Assembly (NCBI GenBank): GCA_000375685.1
Contig: AQVQ01000016.1
Location: 15,272-20,868 of the forward strand
From: a crenarchaeote SCGC AAA261-N23
GTDB taxonomy: Archaea; Thermoproteota; Thermoprotei; Gearchaeales; Gearchaeaceae
Direction of reading: 5' to 3'
DNA: 5,597 bases
The notes beneath the pieces are model-generated. The model was given only the letters and a program-made list of their open reading frames with translations, searched no databases and was not told where the DNA came from. This document shows positions 5,215-5,597 of this stretch, one piece after another. Made by a program: the position numbers and the translations under genes. Each line of letters starts with the position of its first letter. The first letter of the stretch is position 1.

Positions 5215-5597
5215 AATGCTTTCCAAGATAGAAGTATACCAATAAAGCTAAAAATAAAAGCAAAAATTGAAAGATATGCATATTCAAAGGTCATAGATGC
5301 AAATCCCGTGCTTCCAATTAAAGCTTGTCTGCATATGTCAATAGCATAACTAACGGGATTTATTTTTGCTACATATTGAAGCCAATCAGGCATGAACTGA
5401 ATTGGAAACATTGCATTGCTCGTAAATGTTAAAGGTAAATTGAGCAAATTCATTACAGCCATTTGTGATTGCCATGAAGTTGATCTTATTGCTACCATTA
5501 CAAATATGGAACCTAAACCTATAGTCATTAAAAACAGTGCAGAAAAAGTTTCCAATATTCCAATTAAGCTGAAATGTGTGAGGTCTAAGCCTAGTAA
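5205..5597 (-). CDS. ABC-2 type transporter permease, C-terminal part (5' end outside window)
   Basis: The frame is open to the window edge, so about 130 residues of the C-terminal half are visible. The TTG at 5555 is an internal Leu codon, not a start. After the repeated LLGLDLTH...GLGSI helix it continues FVMVAIRSTSWQSQM, then a segment with LPLTFTSNAMFPI, MPDWLQYVAKINPVSYAID and RQALIG, the usual ABC-2 permease order of 'R-', 'P-lf-S-', 'P-wl', 'nP-sya-d' and 'Rq-l-G'. A last hydrophobic helix and a short basic tail (SWKALNK) follow. Joined to bases 1-512 of the left copy it would give a normal permease of roughly 275-290 residues with six helices. Such permeases pair with a cytosolic ATPase, probably encoded just beyond the right edge, and export drugs, polysaccharides or unknown substrates; the substrate cannot be read here. 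Confidence 0.88.
   Translation of the reverse strand, partial: LLGLDLTHFSLIGILETFSALFLMTIGLGSIFVMVAIRSTSWQSQMAVMNLLNLPLTFTSNAMFPIQFMPDWLQYVAKINPVSYAIDICRQALIGSTGFASMTFEYAYLSIFAFIFSFIGILLSWKALNK
5503..5597 (-). repeat. Inverted repeat, right copy (95 bp exact, ends at window edge)
   Basis: This is the exact reverse complement of 418-512. It occupies the very end of the window, so its full length is unknown. On the minus strand it runs straight into a normal ABC-2 permease C-terminus, so this copy looks like the original context of the sequence. Confidence 0.97.

Noticed and set aside
5143..5349. Plus-strand open frame across the ThrRS-ed/permease gap
   Set aside because: It overlaps two recognised minus-strand genes and has no independent support.
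418..5597. Transposon with terminal inverted repeats
   Set aside because: The inverted copies are permease coding sequence, there is no transposase in the window, and no target-site duplication is visible.
1..5597. tRNA, rRNA, CRISPR array or riboswitch
   Set aside because: All gaps between genes are 111 bases or shorter and AT-rich; none shows tRNA-like stems, repeated spacers or structured aptamer features.

Overview
This AT-rich window (roughly one third G+C by eye) looks archaeal. It contains a stand-alone archaeal-type threonyl-tRNA editing domain, a PhoU protein fused to an AbrB-like domain, and start codons placed about 25-32 bases after TATA-like boxes with no Shine-Dalgarno sequence, as expected for leaderless archaeal mRNAs. 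The free-standing ThrRS editing protein and the RHH-like protein point towards Thermoproteota (Crenarchaeota) or another hot, acidic-habitat archaeon. That placement is inference and cannot be made firm from 5.6 kb.

Layout. Bases 1-927 (+) form an open frame that enters from outside the window. It starts as the front part of an ABC-2 type transporter permease and, at about base 512/513, switches in frame to the back part of a CopD-like membrane protein. It is followed by a probable ribbon-helix-helix protein (985-1560, +), which meets an RpiB/LacA-type sugar-phosphate isomerase tail to tail (1557-2012, -). Next comes a ferritin-like di-iron protein (2046-3071, -). A divergent 111-base promoter region separates it from an AbrB-PhoU regulator (3183-4214, +). 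That gene converges on a small HExxH putative metalloprotease (4209-4727, -). Then come the ThrRS editing-domain protein (4775-5179, -) and the genuine back part of the ABC-2 permease (5205-5597, -), which runs off the right edge.

The main structural oddity is that the last 95 bases of the window are the exact reverse complement of bases 418-512. Both copies are the same piece of one permease gene. On the right it continues into a normal permease C-terminus; on the left it jumps into the unrelated CopD-like gene. Either the genome carries an inverted partial duplication or rearrangement that made a fusion gene, or the left end is a chimera from amplification or assembly. The repeat stops exactly at the window edge with a length that equals a de Bruijn k-mer size used in some assemblies (95), so I favour an artefact or graph branch point until reads are checked.

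The genes do not form one pathway. The mix is housekeeping (tRNA proofreading, pentose-phosphate interconversion), regulation (PhoU-AbrB, RHH-like), oxidative or redox chemistry (di-iron protein) and membrane transport. Genes are closely packed, with two tail-to-tail overlaps of 4 and 6 bases. No RNA gene, CRISPR array, insertion sequence or complete new multi-gene system was recognised, and no stretch longer than 300 bases lacks a gene.
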